A stretch of DNA of 6,424 nt from an uncultured Clostridia bacterium (GCA_900554085.1 USGA01000040.1:1-6424); one strand, 5' to 3'. Positions 1-5,623 are shown, counted from the stretch's first letter. Program-made: numbers and translations. The notes: generated by a model not told the origin, from the sequence alone.

Positions 1-924
1 AGAGCGAGCAGCGGCGGCGGTCATAAAAAACTCAGCAGGAGAAACCGCAGAATTGCCAACGCGGTCAAACGCTACCGTCCCGAGTTCATTCTCGCGCTCA
101 CGCCGTACGCCTGCGCGGTTGCGGCGGAGGCCAGACGCAAGACGGGATTCTTCACGGACATCGTCTACGTGATGAACGGATTCGTCGTCCACGGGGAAGG
201 CGCCGTTCACGACGCGGATTGCTATATCGTCGAAAATTCCGAAATGAAAGAGACCCTCACGCAAAGGGGAGTGCCTTCGCGCAAAGTTATGGTTATGGGA
301 TTGCCGTTCGACGCCGTCGAACTGACCCCGATAGAGCGCGAAGCCAGAAAACAGGAACTGGGTCTGCCTAAGACTCCGACCGTTTTTCTGAACGCCCGCA
401 AAAAAGAGGACTCCGAGGAATTGCTGGGCTTGCTCACCGACCAGGGAAGCATACTCAATACGGTGTGTTACACCCGAGACGTAAGGGACGTCGCTTCGCT
501 GCGCGCCGTTGCCGACGCGGACGGCGGTTGCGGCGGCGTAATCGTGCTCACCAAGGAAGATTTGTTCGAGGAATATCTCTCCGTCAGCGATATCGTGGTG
601 ACCTCCTACGACCCGTCCGTGCTTTACAAATGTTTCAAAACGGGCAAGTCGGTCATAGTCGCCGAGCGTACGGGAAGCAAGCACGACGCCGACCTAGATT
701 ATCTGACTGCGCAGGGGCTGATATTGCGCGCCTCTCACAACATAGACACGGTCGCTCTCATCTACAAACTTATGCAGACGGACACCGCGGCGCAGTTTGC
801 CGAGAAAGGGGAACAGCGCACGGAGATGTTCTCTCTGTCCAATCTGGCGGGATATCTGACGGGCTACATATGCACCCGCTCCGAAAACGTCCCGTCTCTC
901 ACAAACCGTCATAACGAGGGTTGA
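1..924 (+). CDS. MGDG synthase/UgtP-like glycosyltransferase, 5'-truncated by the window edge
   Basis: The frame is open from base 1 to the TGA at 922-924 (307 residues visible). Family members run to about 370-400 residues, so an N-terminal part is probably missing. Relatives such as Bacillus UgtP and plant MGDG synthase transfer sugar from a nucleotide sugar to diacylglycerol at the membrane. The visible start matches the end of the family's N-terminal domain: RPEFILALTP, then FVVH (residues 60-63), a DADCYIVENSEMKETL stretch and RGVPSRKVMVMGLPFD, the usual 'G(V)P..K(I).V.G(I)P' junction. The C-terminal Rossmann half follows, with SVSDIVVTSYDPSVLYKCFKTGKSVIV in the place of the acceptor/UDP-binding region. 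The family's TKPGG motif is replaced by TSYDP (201-205), the 'TDF..H' motif reads MNGFVVH, and the glycine-rich loop after the linker reads LNARKK. Family membership is fairly secure. Sugar, acceptor and even catalytic activity are uncertain because of these changes. Confidence 0.75.
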   Translation, partial: RASSGGGHKKLSRRNRRIANAVKRYRPEFILALTPYACAVAAEARRKTGFFTDIVYVMNGFVVHGEGAVHDADCYIVENSEMKETLTQRGVPSRKVMVMGLPFDAVELTPIEREARKQELGLPKTPTVFLNARKKEDSEELLGLLTDQGSILNTVCYTRDVRDVASLRAVADADGGCGGVIVLTKEDLFEEYLSVSDIVVTSYDPSVLYKCFKTGKSVIVAERTGSKHDADLDYLTAQGLILRASHNIDTVALIYKLMQTDTAAQFAEKGEQRTEMFSLSNLAGYLTGYICTRSENVPSLTNRHNEG

Positions 925-1001
925 CGGTGACAAAAACGCACGATGAACTTTGTTTTAGGCGAAGTACGGCACGTTAAATCTTGCTGCGGCACGACACGCA
1001 G

Positions 1002-1006
1002 GGAGG
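1002..1006 (+). promoter_or_regulatory. Shine-Dalgarno sequence fixing the der start
   Basis: GGAGG sits 4 nt before the ATG at 1011. It selects this ATG over an in-frame TTG at 981, which would add ten residues not typical of Der and would place the SD inside the gene. A weak 5-bp hairpin (984-988 with 997-1001, loop 8 nt) directly abuts the SD. Confidence 0.8.
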
Positions 1007-1010
1007 ATAT

Positions 1011-2324
1011 ATGAAACCTTTGGTTGCAATAGTCGGTCGCCCCAACGTGGGCAAATCCACACTCTTCAACCGCCTGGTCGGCGACAGGATTTCCATCGTG
1101 GAAAACGTCCCCGGAGTAACGCGCGACAGAGTGTATGCGGACTGCGAGTGGTGCGGTCACGCTTTCACGCTCATCGACACGGGCGGTCTCGAACTCAAGA
1201 GCGACGACGAAATGTGGACGCATATCCGCGAGCAGGTGGATATCGCCGTCGGAGTCGCCGACGCCATAATCTATGTGGTTGACGGCAGAACGGGACTTAC
1301 GCTCGACGACGAGGCAATCACCGCTTATCTCAGACGCGCAAAAGTCCCCGTCATTCTTGCGGTGAACAAAATCGACAACAACGAACAGGACGCGGTGTAC
1401 GCTTTCTGTTCTCTCGGCTTCGGCGAGCCTTACGGGGTGTCCGCCGCGCAGGGCAAAGGGCTGGGCGAACTGCTCGACGCGGTCATCGCCGCCGTGCCCG
1501 AGGTCGCGCCCGAAGAGGACGAGGACGTCATCAGGATTGCCATTGTCGGCAAGCCCAATGCGGGCAAGAGTTCGCTCGTCAACAAGATTCTCGGTTACGA
1601 CAGGGTGATAGTCAGCAGCGTGGCGGGTACCACCCGCGACGCAATAGACACCGAACTCACCGTCGGGGGCGACAAGTATGTGCTCATCGACACGGCGGGT
1701 ATGCGTAAGAAAAAGAGCGTCGACGAGGGGCTGGAGCGCTACAGCGTTATGCGCAGTCTGCTTGCTGTGCGCCGCGCGGACGTGGTGCTCATCGTGTGCG
1801 ATTCTTCCGAAGGAATGACGGAGCAGGACGTCAAAATCGCGGGTTACGTACACGAGCAGGGCAAGCCTTCCATAGTGGTGATGAACAAGTGGGACCTTGT
1901 GGACAAGGACACCTACACCAAGGACAAATTCGACCGCAAACTGCGTGAGGAACTGAAGTTTATGGATTACTTCCGCTCGCTGTACGTTTCCGCGCTCACG
2001 GGCAAGCGCGTGGACAACATTCTCGGGGAGTGCAGACGCGTGCTCGTCAACAGCCGCAGGAGAATTGCCACGGGGCTGCTGAACGAGGTTTTGCAGGAAG
2101 CAATCAGGACCAGCGAACCGCCTTCCAGAAAAGGCAACCGTCTCAAAATCTACTACATTACCGAGACTTCGGTTGCGCCTCCGACGTTCGTTCTCAAGGT
2201 CAACGACCCTGAACTTATGCATTTCAGTTATCAGCGATATATCGAGAACGCGCTCCGTCGCGCTTTCGATTTCGAGGGCACTCCGATAAGAATCGTCGTC
2301 AGGCATAACAAAGAGGAAGATTGA
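1011..2324 (+). CDS. der: Ribosome biogenesis GTPase Der (EngA)
   Basis: Der is an essential cytoplasmic GTPase that acts in late assembly of the 50S ribosomal subunit. The product is 437 residues, about the length of Bacillus subtilis Der (436). Two G domains in tandem are complete. G domain 1 has GRPNVGKST (9-17), PGVTRD (34-39), DTGG (56-59) and NKID (119-122). G domain 2 has GKPNAGKSS (180-188), AGTTRD (205-210), DTAG (227-230) and NKWD (292-295). The linker is acidic (PEEDEDV, about 167-173), and the last ~85 residues form the KH-like domain with the typical SYQRYIENALR ending. The start at 1011 is set by the SD at 1002-1006 and gives the family N-terminus MKPLVAIVGRPN. The gene lies 86 nt after the glycosyltransferase without a convincing terminator between them, so read-through is possible. 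All motifs are intact and nothing suggests transfer. Confidence 0.98.
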   Translation: MKPLVAIVGRPNVGKSTLFNRLVGDRISIVENVPGVTRDRVYADCEWCGHAFTLIDTGGLELKSDDEMWTHIREQVDIAVGVADAIIYVVDGRTGLTLDDEAITAYLRRAKVPVILAVNKIDNNEQDAVYAFCSLGFGEPYGVSAAQGKGLGELLDAVIAAVPEVAPEEDEDVIRIAIVGKPNAGKSSLVNKILGYDRVIVSSVAGTTRDAIDTELTVGGDKYVLIDTAGMRKKKSVDEGLERYSVMRSLLAVRRADVVLIVCDSSEGMTEQDVKIAGYVHEQGKPSIVVMNKWDLVDKDTYTKDKFDRKLREELKFMDYFRSLYVSALTGKRVDNILGECRRVLVNSRRRIATGLLNEVLQEAIRTSEPPSRKGNRLKIYYITETSVAPPTFVLKVNDPELMHFSYQRYIENALRRAFDFEGTPIRIVVRHNKEED

Positions 2325-2333
2325 GCCATAGCC

Positions 2334-2362
2334 TTGCCATAGCGGAAGTTATGTGCTAAAAT
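2334..2362 (+). promoter_or_regulatory. Housekeeping sigma-70/sigma-A promoter for the aminotransferase gene
   Basis: TTGCCA (2334-2339, 5/6 to TTGACA) is followed by a 17-nt spacer and TAAAAT (2357-2362, 5/6 to TATAAT), with an extended -10 TG at 2354-2355. Transcription would start near 2369, giving a leader of about 60 nt. The promoter begins 10 nt after the der stop, so the aminotransferase is probably transcribed separately from der. Inferred from sequence match only. Confidence 0.75.
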
Positions 2363-2378
2363 TCCCGTTATATCGCGG

Positions 2379-2425
2379 GTCGGAGCAGGTTCGGCGGGCT
2401 CCGACGACACTCAGCCGAAAGGAGG
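2379..2425 (+). promoter_or_regulatory. Structured 5' leader: predicted H-type pseudoknot ending at the Shine-Dalgarno sequence
   Basis: Stem 1 is a perfect 8-bp helix, GTCGGAGC (2379-2386) with GCTCCGAC (2398-2405), closing an 11-nt loop. TTCGGC inside that loop (2390-2395) is exactly complementary to GCCGAA at 2414-2419 (6 bp). The two can form together as an H-type pseudoknot with connecting loops of 3, 2 and 8 nt. The second stem overlaps the first two bases of the SD AAAGGAGG (2418-2425) and stops one base before its GGAGG core. Folding would be expected to hinder ribosome binding. This topology resembles small translational riboswitches such as preQ1-I and SAM-II, but I recognise no known ligand-binding consensus. 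It could also be a protein-binding leader or chance complementarity in GC-rich DNA. The base pairing is seen; the function is inferred. Confidence 0.45.
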
Positions 2426-2428
2426 ATT

Positions 2429-3703
2429 ATGGATTACAAATCGTTTTCCAAGGCAGAACTCGAGGAAATGCTCGAGCAAGAACAAAAGAAGTTCAAGAAG
2501 TTGGTCAAGGCGGGGCGCAGCGTCGATATGACGCGCGGCAGACCCTCCAAGGCGCAACTCGAAATCGCTATGCCTATGCTCGCGGGGGCGGGGTCCTACG
2601 ACTATTCGTCCGAAGACGTCGACGCCCGTAACTACGGTGCGCTCTCAGGCACCAAAGCGTGCCGCGCTCTCTTTGCGGAAATGTTCGGCGTCAGACCCGA
2701 AGAGGTCATAGCCGCCGACGGCAGCAGCCTCAGCCTTATGTATACGCTGGTGCATTTCGCTATGCAGTTCGGCGTGCTCGGCGGCACTCCGTGGGGCAAA
2801 CTCAAGAAAGTCAAGTTCATTTGCCCCGCGCCCGGTTACGACAGACACTTTGCCGTCACCCAGCAGTTCGGCATAGAGATGATTACCGTCAGAATGAACG
2901 AGGACGGTCCCGATATGGACGTCATCGAAACGCTGGTGCGCGAGGACGACAGCATCAAAGGTATCTGGTGCGTGCCCAAGTATTCCAACCCCACCGGCAT
3001 TACCTTCTCCGATTCCGTCGTCGAGCGTATGGCGACGATGAAGACGGCGGCGTCCGATTTCAGGATTTTCTGGGACAACGCCTACATCGTGCACTCTCTC
3101 TACGACACCGACGACCAACTCAAGAACATATTCGACGTGGCGCGCAAGGCGGGCACAATCGACAGGATATATTCTTTCGCTTCCACTTCCAAGATTACCT
3201 TCGCGGGCAGCGGCGTCTCGGCGATTGCCGCCTCCGAGGCCAATATCAAGGATATACTGCGTCTGATGTTCTACAAGAGCATTTGCCCCAACAAAATCAA
3301 TCAGGTTATGCACGTCAATTTCCTCGGCAACCTCGCGGGAATCAAGCGCGTTATGGCACAGCACGCGGAACTTCTCCGTCCCAAGTTCGAGTTGTTCGAC
3401 AAGAAATTCACCGAGGCGTTCGAAGGCGACGAATTCGTCAAATGGTCCAAGCCGCGCGGAGGCTATTTCATCTCCGTCGACGTCAAGAAATGCGCGAAGC
3501 GCACGGTGGAACTCGCCGCCAAAGCGGGCGTGAAATTCACCGAGGCAGGCGCAACCTTCCCCTATAAACTCGACGATATGGACAGCAATATCCGTATCGC
3601 ACCTTCCGTGCCCACTCTCGAAGAAATGGACTTCGCCGTCGACGTGCTCATTTCGGCAATCAGGCAGGCCCGTATCGAGCGGGTGCTCGTCAAGGCAAAA
3701 TAA
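2429..3703 (+). CDS. PLP-dependent aminotransferase, class Ic aspartate aminotransferase type (fold type I)
   Basis: The 424-residue product belongs to the fold type I aminotransferases, in the actinobacterial/clostridial subgroup assigned to Pfam Asp_aminotransf (PF12897, from memory). These cytoplasmic enzymes move an amino group between amino acids and 2-oxo acids; characterised members use aspartate/2-oxoglutarate. Family marks are a charged N-terminal helix, VDMTRGRPS (32-40), RNYG (67-70) and GSSLSLMY (98-105). Catalytic features visible are NPTG (187-190), WDNAYIVH with the pyridine-nitrogen Asp216 and Tyr219, ASTSK with the Schiff-base Lys255, GGYFISVD near the C-terminus, and NIRIAPS with the substrate carboxylate Arg389. 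All key residues are present, so it should be active. The start follows AAAGGAGG by only 3 nt. It has its own promoter and a structured leader upstream and terminators downstream, so it is probably a one-gene unit. The preferred substrate cannot be read from sequence, and MocR-like annotations are sometimes given to this family. Confidence 0.9.
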   Translation: MDYKSFSKAELEEMLEQEQKKFKKLVKAGRSVDMTRGRPSKAQLEIAMPMLAGAGSYDYSSEDVDARNYGALSGTKACRALFAEMFGVRPEEVIAADGSSLSLMYTLVHFAMQFGVLGGTPWGKLKKVKFICPAPGYDRHFAVTQQFGIEMITVRMNEDGPDMDVIETLVREDDSIKGIWCVPKYSNPTGITFSDSVVERMATMKTAASDFRIFWDNAYIVHSLYDTDDQLKNIFDVARKAGTIDRIYSFASTSKITFAGSGVSAIAASEANIKDILRLMFYKSICPNKINQVMHVNFLGNLAGIKRVMAQHAELLRPKFELFDKKFTEAFEGDEFVKWSKPRGGYFISVDVKKCAKRTVELAAKAGVKFTEAGATFPYKLDDMDSNIRIAPSVPTLEEMDFAVDVLISAIRQARIERVLVKAK

Positions 3704-3741
3704 AAGCGTGCGTGACCGCGCACCTCTCGTGAAGATTTCCG

Positions 3742-3778
3742 AAACCGCCGCAATTCGCGGCGGTTTTCGTTTTGTTTT
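3742..3778 (+). terminator. Rho-independent terminator after the aminotransferase gene
   Basis: A perfect 10-bp stem, AAACCGCCGC (3742-3751) with GCGGCGGTTT (3757-3766), closes a 5-nt loop (AATTC). It is followed by a T-rich tail, TCGTTTTGTTTT (3767-3778). It lies 38 nt after the stop codon and should separate the aminotransferase transcript from spoIVA. Confidence 0.9.
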
Positions 3779-3803
3779 GCGGAACGTCCCGCATTTTCCG
3801 TCC

Positions 3804-3840
3804 TGCACGCGCGCGTGTGAGGCGCGCGCATTTTCTTTTC
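3804..3840 (+). terminator. Possible second, weaker terminator
   Basis: A GC-rich imperfect hairpin pairs 3804-3814 with 3822-3830 (3 bp, 2-nt bulge, then 6 bp, 7-nt loop) and is followed directly by TTTTCTTTTC (3831-3840). A competing 12-bp palindrome, CACGCGCGCGTG (3806-3817), lies in the 5' arm. It would back up the terminator at 3742 and ends one base before the putative sigma-E -35 element. Confidence 0.5.
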
Positions 3841-3841
3841 G

Positions 3842-3870
3842 GAATATTCCCGCGGCACGAGGCATACATA
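3842..3870 (+). promoter_or_regulatory. Sigma-E-type (mother-cell sporulation) promoter of spoIVA
   Basis: GAATATT (3842-3848), a 14-nt spacer, then CATACATA (3863-3870). As I recall it, the Bacillus subtilis sigma-E consensus is KMATATT, about 14 nt, CATACAHT. The -35 fits fully, the spacing fits, and the -10 matches 7 of 8. Transcription would begin about 3877, giving a short leader of about 19 nt. B. subtilis spoIVA is a sigma-E gene, so position and function agree. No housekeeping promoter of similar quality is seen here. Confidence 0.75.
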
Positions 3871-3885
3871 TTAGCAAACCGAAAT

Positions 3886-3890
3886 GGAGG
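3886..3890 (+). promoter_or_regulatory. Shine-Dalgarno sequence fixing the spoIVA start
   Basis: GGAGG lies 5 nt before the ATG at 3896. An in-frame ATG at 3884 overlaps the SD itself and would add only MEAF, so it is not the start. The 3896 start gives the family N-terminus MDKFDLYRDIATRTGGDIY, aligned residue for residue with B. subtilis SpoIVA as I remember it. Confidence 0.85.
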
Positions 3891-3895
3891 CTTTT

Positions 3896-5374
3896 ATGGA
3901 CAAATTCGACCTTTATCGTGACATTGCCACGCGTACGGGCGGGGACATCTATGTAGGGGTAGTGGGACCCGTCAGGACGGGCAAATCAACAGTCATCAAA
4001 CAGTTTATGGAAAAACTCGTCGTCGGCGGTATAGAGGGCAAGGACGCCCGAGCACGCGCCGTGGACGAAATTCCGCAATCCGCCGACGGCAAAACCATTA
4101 TGACCACTCAGCCCAAGTTCGTGCCCGCGGAGGCGGCGAGGGTCACGCTTTCGGACAACCTTTCCGTGAATATGCGTCTGATAGACTGCGTGGGATACCT
4201 CGTGGCGGGCGCGCTCGGCAGCGAAGAGGGCGGCAAGGAAAGAATGGTGTCCACGCCGTGGTCGGACGAGGATATGCCTTTCTCCGAAGCGGCGGAAACA
4301 GGCACCGACAAAGTTATCCGCGAGCACAGCACGATAGCGCTTGCCGTAACCACCGACGGGTCTTTCACGGACATTCCCAGAGCGGAATACGTTCCCGCCG
4401 AGGAACGCGTGATTGCCGAACTCAAAGCCACGGGCAAACCTTTTGCAATCGTGCTCAACACGGCGGAACCCGCCGCCGAGACCGCTCAGTCGCTCAAAGC
4501 GGAACTTGAAGAAAAATACGACGCCCCCGTCACGGTTATAAACGCGCTCAATATGACGGAAGGGGACATCACCCGCATTATGGAAGACATACTTCTGGAG
4601 TTCGGCGTCAGGAGAGTGGATTTCGAGTTGCCGCGTTGGGTGCAGGCTTTGCCGCCCGACGACGAAGTGGTGAAAGAAATCGTTGCCGCCGTCCGCGATA
4701 TGGGCGAAAAGGTCGTCAAGATGAAAGACTACGCCGAAGTGGACGCGTTCTTCGCGGACAAGGAATACTGGAAAGAGCCTTCCAATGTCGAACTCGAAGC
4801 GGGTACGGGCAGAATAACCGTCACCGTCGCACCCAAGGAAGACGTTTTCTTCCGCGTGGCGAGCCGCGAATGCGATATGGAAATCACAGACGATTTCACC
4901 CTTCTCGGACAACTGCGCAAGATGGCGTCCGCACGCCGCCGCACCGCCAAACTTCTCGACGCTCTCGAACAGGCTGAAAGCACGGGGTACGGCATAGTCT
5001 ATCCCACGATGGAAGAGATGAATCTCGCCGACCCCGAAATCATACGTCAGGGGCAGCAGTACGGAGTGCGCCTGCGCGCCACCGCGCCGTCTCTGCACAT
5101 TATGCGCGTCGACGTCGAGACCGAAGTCAGCCCGATAGTCGGCAGCGAACAGCAAAGTTCCGAACTTGTGGGCAATATGCTCGCCGATTTCGAACGGGAC
5201 AAACAGGCTATATGGGACACCAACATATTCGGCCGTACGCTGTCCTCGCTCGTCGCCGACGGCATAAGCAACAAACTTTCCGGAGTGCCCGTCGACGCCG
5301 AGAACAAACTGAGGAAAACGCTCGGCAGAATCGTCAACGAAGGCAAGGGCGGAGTAATCTGTATTCTTCTGTGA
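3896..5374 (+). CDS. spoIVA: Stage IV sporulation protein A, spore coat morphogenetic ATPase
   Basis: SpoIVA is a cytoskeletal-like ATPase. It polymerises irreversibly on the outer forespore membrane in the mother cell, anchored by the small peptide SpoVM, to form the coat basement layer; it is also needed for the cortex. The product is 492 residues, the same length as in B. subtilis. The N-terminal TRAFAC-type ATPase domain (about 1-240) has Walker A GPVRTGKST with Lys30, the sensor threonines Thr70-Thr71 in GKTIMTTQPKFVP (65-77), and the Walker B-like DCVG (97-100). EHSTIALAVTTDGS and ERVIAELKATGKPF follow. The middle domain is more divergent. The C-terminal domain is conserved (EIIRQGQQYGVRLRA; IFGRTLSSLV) and ends in NEGKGGVICILL, the SpoVM-interacting region, with Gly486 kept. 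Cysteines are C98, C326 and C489. A sigma-E-like promoter and flanking terminators suggest a single-gene, mother-cell-specific transcript. Identification is secure. Confidence 0.98.
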   Translation: MDKFDLYRDIATRTGGDIYVGVVGPVRTGKSTVIKQFMEKLVVGGIEGKDARARAVDEIPQSADGKTIMTTQPKFVPAEAARVTLSDNLSVNMRLIDCVGYLVAGALGSEEGGKERMVSTPWSDEDMPFSEAAETGTDKVIREHSTIALAVTTDGSFTDIPRAEYVPAEERVIAELKATGKPFAIVLNTAEPAAETAQSLKAELEEKYDAPVTVINALNMTEGDITRIMEDILLEFGVRRVDFELPRWVQALPPDDEVVKEIVAAVRDMGEKVVKMKDYAEVDAFFADKEYWKEPSNVELEAGTGRITVTVAPKEDVFFRVASRECDMEITDDFTLLGQLRKMASARRRTAKLLDALEQAESTGYGIVYPTMEEMNLADPEIIRQGQQYGVRLRATAPSLHIMRVDVETEVSPIVGSEQQSSELVGNMLADFERDKQAIWDTNIFGRTLSSLVADGISNKLSGVPVDAENKLRKTLGRIVNEGKGGVICILL

Positions 5375-5382
5375 CGCCGTTT

Positions 5383-5407
5383 GCGAAGAAGCCGCAAGGC
5401 TCTTTGC
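5383..5407 (+). other. Small hairpin with GNRA-type loop just after spoIVA
   Basis: A 6-bp stem with one G-U pair (5383-5388 with 5402-5407), a single bulged A (5389) and a 4-bp stem (5390-5393 with 5398-5401) carry a GCAA tetraloop (5394-5397). It begins 9 nt after the spoIVA stop and has no T-tract, so it does not look like a terminator itself. It could stabilise the mRNA 3' end ahead of the terminator at 5414. The fold is seen; the role is a guess. Confidence 0.35.
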
Positions 5408-5413
5408 GCAACA

Positions 5414-5460
5414 AGCCCGTTTATACGCGAAAACAGCCGTATAAACGGGCTGTTTTGTAT
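5414..5460 (+). terminator. Rho-independent terminator after spoIVA
   Basis: A perfect 14-bp stem, AGCCCGTTTATACG (5414-5427) with CGTATAAACGGGCT (5438-5451), closes a 10-nt loop and is followed by GTTTTGTAT. It starts 40 nt after the spoIVA stop and separates spoIVA from the downstream ACT operon. Confidence 0.9.
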
Positions 5461-5486
5461 TACAGAGAAAAAGCGCGCTGTATATT

Positions 5487-5517
5487 TGCGCGCGGCGACG
5501 CACCCTGCGCGCGGCGA
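5487..5517 (+). repeat. 12-bp direct repeat in the spoIVA-ACT intergenic region
   Basis: TGCGCGCGGCGA occurs exactly at 5487-5498 and 5506-5517, a period of 19 bp (close to two helical turns), separated by CGCACCC. It lies 52 bp upstream of the -35 element of the next promoter. It could be a paired protein-binding site or a small local duplication in low-complexity GC-rich DNA. Confidence 0.5.
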
Positions 5518-5568
5518 AAATCCGCGTGTAAAGCGCGGCAAAAAGAGGGCATAAATGCAGTCGTACGT

Positions 5569-5597
5569 TTGCCTTGCGGGCGCGCGTGTGCTATAAT
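5569..5597 (+). promoter_or_regulatory. Extended -10 housekeeping promoter of the ACT/UPF0210 operon
   Basis: TTGCCT (5569-5574, 4/6) is followed by a 17-nt spacer and a perfect TATAAT (5592-5597), preceded by the extended TG at 5589-5590. Start of transcription is expected near 5604, about 20 nt before the ATG at 5624. The layout is the same as that of the promoter at 2334 (TTGCC plus 17 nt plus TGC-TAWAAT). Most of the spacer is an alternating GC/GT tract. Confidence 0.8.
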
Positions 5598-5623
5598 GTG
5601 CAAAAAGTTTTTCGGAGCGAATA

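Noticed and set aside
13..39. SGGGHKK near the first visible residues of the glycosyltransferase, resembling the N-terminal GGGH loop of MGDG synthases
   Set aside because: In the family that loop lies about 90 or more residues before the RPD(I)I segment. Here only ~20 residues separate it from RPEFILAL, so it is more likely a chance match in the interdomain region than a shortened N-terminus.
905..928. Inverted repeat ACCGTC/GACGGT across the glycosyltransferase stop codon as a terminator
   Set aside because: It has only a 6-bp stem with a 12-nt loop, and an A-rich rather than T-rich sequence follows.
950..979. TTGTTT, 18 nt, TTAAAT as a der promoter
   Set aside because: Both hexamers match the consensus poorly and the spacing is not ideal. 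It is possible but too weak to annotate; der may be read from upstream.
981..1010. TTG start for der giving ten extra residues
   Set aside because: The extra segment contains the SD for the ATG at 1011 and is not part of the family N-terminus.
2379..2425. Known preQ1-I or guanidine-III riboswitch at the aminotransferase leader
   Set aside because: The topology is similar, but the conserved loop and A-rich tail bases of preQ1-I and the guanidine-III core, as I remember them, are not present, so no known class is claimed.
3708..3723. GTGCG/CGCAC hairpin right after the aminotransferase stop
   Set aside because: It is a 5-bp stem without a T-tract, and a strong terminator follows 19 nt later.
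5455..5486. TTGTAT...TATATT as an earlier promoter for the ACT operon
   Set aside because: The spacing is 20 nt with a weak -35 inside the terminator tail; the 5569-5597 promoter is far better.
909..5503. Very long open frames on the minus strand opposite der, the aminotransferase and spoIVA (909-2306, 2645-3877, 3986-5503)
   Set aside because: They mirror well-identified sense genes, have Arg/His/Val-rich compositions without recognisable domains, and arise from GC-rich codon use that avoids antisense stops. The 3986-5503 frame also runs through the spoIVA terminator.
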